Shown here: piece by piece, positions 62,699 to 64,000 of the stretch
Numbering within the stretch: the first letter of the stretch is position 1
How the letters are laid out: each line of letters starts with the position of its first letter
NCBI RefSeq assembly: GCF_029643425.1
Contig: NZ_CP119106.1
Span: 2,790,001 to 2,854,000, forward strand
DNA length: 64,000 nucleotides
DNA from: Isoptericola sp. AK164
GTDB lineage: Bacteria; Actinomycetota; Actinomycetes; Actinomycetales; Cellulomonadaceae
Direction: 5' to 3'
Made by a program: the position numbers and the translations under genes
The notes under the pieces: model-generated
Database searches by the model: none
Seen by the model: only the letters and a program-made list of their open reading frames with translations
What the model was told of the DNA's origin: nothing

Positions 62699-63529
62699 TC
62701 AGCCGGTGACCCGCAGGAAGGTCGGGCTGGACTGCCAGAGGCTGGACTGACGGACGGTCCAGCCACCGGGGCGGGTGGCCTCGATCTGCTGGCCGTTGCC
62801 GATGTAGATCGAGATGTGCCCCGGGGACCAGATGAGGTCGCCCGGCTGCGCCTCGGAGGAGGAGATCTGCGTCGTGTTCGAGGCGCTGAGGATCGCGCTC
62901 GAGGAGTGCGGCAGCGAGACGCCGACCTGGGCGTAGACGTAGGTCACCAGGCCGGAGCAGTCGAAGCCGGACGGCGAGGCGCCGCCGACGACGTACGGGG
63001 TGCCGAGGTAGCGGGCCGCGATGGACACGACCTGCGAACCGCGCGAGCTGCTGGCCGCGGGGGCCGAGGAGGTCGTGGACTCGCTCGTGCTCGACGACGA
63101 GGAAGAGGACGACGAGGAAGAGGACGAGGTGGAGACCGGCTCGCGCTCGGCGGAGCGGGACGGCGTGGTCTCACGCACGGGCTCCGGCTCGGGCTCCGGC
63201 GCGGCCTTGATGTCGGCCTTCTTGGCGATCTTGGGGGTCACGCGCTCGACGGTGACCTTGGCCCCGGCGTCGACGGTGACCACCGGCGCGCTCTCGAGGG
63301 CCTGCTTGGCCTGGTCGGTCAGCGCACCCAGGTCCACGGTGCTCAGCTTCTTGGCCGCGTCCGAGTCCACCGGTGCCGCGTGCGCGGCGGTCGCGCCGCC
63401 GATCGTCGACACGAGCAGACCACCGGCCGTGGCCATCACGGCGGCGCGACGGCTGGCTGCGGCCGACGGTGCGGTGATGGGGCGGCGGGCGGCCCGGTGC
63501 CGACCGCGCGTGGTGTTGCGTGCGTTCAC
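62699..63529 (-). CDS. Secreted NlpC/P60 peptidoglycan endopeptidase
   Basis: 276 residues. The signal peptide (RRAAVMATAGGLLVSTIGGATAAHA) ends near residue 52. A helical and Pro/Glu-rich segment and a poly-Ser linker follow, then the C-terminal NlpC/P60 domain (about 170-276). The catalytic Cys is in SGFDCSGLVTYVY and the His in SPGHISIYIG. Cleaves peptide stems of peptidoglycan. GTG 63529 follows GGAGAGGG. A c-di-AMP riboswitch lies in the 5' UTR, so it is probably switched by cell-wall or osmotic state. A paralogue lies further upstream (63956 onward). Confidence 0.93.
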   Translation of the reverse strand: MNARNTTRGRHRAARRPITAPSAAASRRAAVMATAGGLLVSTIGGATAAHAAPVDSDAAKKLSTVDLGALTDQAKQALESAPVVTVDAGAKVTVERVTPKIAKKADIKAAPEPEPEPVRETTPSRSAEREPVSTSSSSSSSSSSSSSTSESTTSSAPAASSSRGSQVVSIAARYLGTPYVVGGASPSGFDCSGLVTYVYAQVGVSLPHSSSAILSASNTTQISSSEAQPGDLIWSPGHISIYIGNGQQIEATRPGGWTVRQSSLWQSSPTFLRVTG

Positions 63530-63545
63530 GTCTTCCCTCTCCTGT

Positions 63546-63709
63546 CCGCCTACGAAGTCAGCTGTCGGGTTCGGGTGGGAGAAATCACCCGGCCCCACGG
63601 TCCGAGAACCGTGGGACTTCACCCCGAGGACACCGTCTCCGGTGCCCAGAAGTGGGTCCCCCGCCCCTGCCTGGGTCTCGGTTCACGACCGGCGGCAGGG
63701 CTCGGCGTC
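63546..63709 (-). ncRNA. c-di-AMP (ydaO-yuaA) riboswitch
   Basis: The minus-strand sequence carries the conserved blocks in order: GCAGGGGCGGGGGACCCA, then GGGGTGAAG, then CCACCCGAACCCGACAGCTG and ACTTCGTAGGCGG. These are the landmarks of the ydaO class that binds cyclic di-AMP. The closing P1 stem pairs CGCC (about 63707-63704) with GGCG (about 63550-63547). It ends 17 nt before the NlpC/P60 start, right against the SD. In actinobacteria this class controls cell-wall hydrolases and usually turns expression off when bound. Confidence 0.88.
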
Positions 63710-63747
63710 CGGTCGAGGTCCGGCAGAATGCTCCACCGAACGCCTGA

Positions 63748-63776
63748 ACCGTATCTGATACGCGGCGCCATGTCAC
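63748..63776 (-). promoter_or_regulatory. Putative promoter of the riboswitch-NlpC unit
   Basis: On the minus strand GTGACA (63776-63771), a 17-nt spacer and TACGGT (63753-63748) resemble a sigma-70 promoter. A perfect palindrome CGTATC-T-GATACG (63750-63762) overlaps the -10, possibly an operator. Confidence 0.45.
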
Positions 63777-63893
63777 GTTTCGATCACGATCCCGGGCCGA
63801 GCGCGTTCCGCGGGCCCCGAATCGGCGTCTGGACGGCCCGCTGAGCGCTTCAGGGAGCGCTCGCGCCCCTGTCTCCGCGAGACCCCTGGACGG

Positions 63894-63941
63894 ACGACAG
63901 AGGGCCCTGTCGCGCTTCGGCGCGACAGGGCCCTCTGTCGT
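63894..63941. terminator. Terminator of the next NlpC/P60-like gene
   Basis: Arms 63894-63915 and 63920-63941 are perfect 22-bp complements with a TTCG tetraloop. It lies 14 nt after the stop codon of the partial gene on the minus strand. The gap from here to the putative promoter near 63776 shows nothing else. Confidence 0.9.
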
Positions 63942-63955
63942 GGAGTCCGGCTGCC

Positions 63956-64000
63956 TCAGCCGACCCGGATGAAGGTCGGGTTGGACTGCCAGATGTTGCG
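63956..64000 (-). CDS. C-terminal end of a second NlpC/P60-like protein (partial)
   Basis: The minus-strand frame ends RNIWQSNPTFIRVG and TGA at 63958-63956. This parallels the end of the NlpC/P60 protein at 62699 (..SSLWQSSPTFLRVTG). The rest of the gene lies outside the window. A tandem paralogue pair of secreted endopeptidases is the likely reading. Confidence 0.8.
   Translation of the reverse strand, partial: RNIWQSNPTFIRVG

Overview
The window is very GC-rich (roughly 73-75 % by eye), has dense short intergenic spaces, many GTG/TTG starts and strong GC3 bias. Three things together point to an actinomycete: the conserved block metG-tatD-rpf-rsmA-ispE-ABC-F, the rsmI/pmt divergent pair, and a type Ic aspartate aminotransferase. 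Xylose isomerase, xylulokinase, a GH43 enzyme, a CE7 acetylxylan esterase and a GH20 hexosaminidase suggest a plant-polymer-degrading member of the Micrococcales (Cellulomonas, Cellulosimicrobium or Isoptericola-like). The family placement is inference.

Layout. 0-10.4 kb: start of an ABC-F gene, an inserted acetylxylan esterase, then (minus strand) metG, tatD, three consecutive DUF348/G5 cell-wall hydrolases (one true Rpf, two with an SLT/lysozyme-like domain), rsmA and ispE. 10.4-19.2 kb: nicotinamidase-like hydrolase, LURP-one-like protein, rsmI and divergent O-mannosyltransferase, GH20 hexosaminidase, a lipoprotein and a CBS-GGDEF protein. 19.3-22.7 kb: a sulfide/persulfide-detoxification operon (dioxygenase-rhodanese fusion, rhodanese, TauE exporter, CstR-like repressor) with two clear CsoR-family operators. 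22.8-37 kb: aldo-keto reductase, tRNA-Ala, GlpR/SepX-like membrane protein, RimJ-like acetyltransferase, 5-FTHF cycloligase, penicillin-acylase family enzyme, CIRCE-controlled fmdB, SAF protein, mscL, a 1388-residue helicase-like protein with a degenerate P-loop, and an MFS exporter. 37-52 kb: DinB protein, tRNA-Arg, ROK regulator with xylA-xylB, a GH43 fused to a DUF6807/PmoA-like domain, a serine hydrolase, DHFR-ThyA, an OsmC/SRPBCC group and the aminotransferase. 52-64 kb: an Ehu-type amino-acid/ectoine importer with divergent GntR regulator, a second serine hydrolase, a DrrAB-type ABC exporter, a frameshifted DUF559 gene, a double UspA protein, and an NlpC/P60 hydrolase under a c-di-AMP (ydaO) riboswitch, with the 3' end of a second NlpC/P60-like gene.

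Two families of intergenic structure are not explained by ordinary annotation. (1) Three arrays of a 20-bp unit (core GCGAGGTAGGCAAC) lie at the 3' ends of ispE, the nicotinamidase-like gene and rsmI, always in the same orientation relative to that gene. In two cases the first unit supplies the stop codon. (2) Six copies of a long hairpin element (arm core TTGTGGGCATGAAATCTGC) sit at gene 3' ends between 37 and 61.5 kb. Base changes in the arms are compensated on the other side. Two copies bracket the broken DUF559 gene. In this window the two families occupy separate parts: arrays at 1-12 kb, hairpins at 37-61.5 kb.

Regulatory signals read directly from the sequence: c-di-AMP riboswitch (NlpC), CIRCE (fmdB), paired CsoR/CstR operators, a GntR operator (ehu), a LacI-like operator (GH43), a promoter overlapping a possible ROK site (xylA), and an 18/22-matching motif placed exactly 83 nt upstream of two rpf-type genes. 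No phage, IS transposase, CRISPR array or rRNA was seen.
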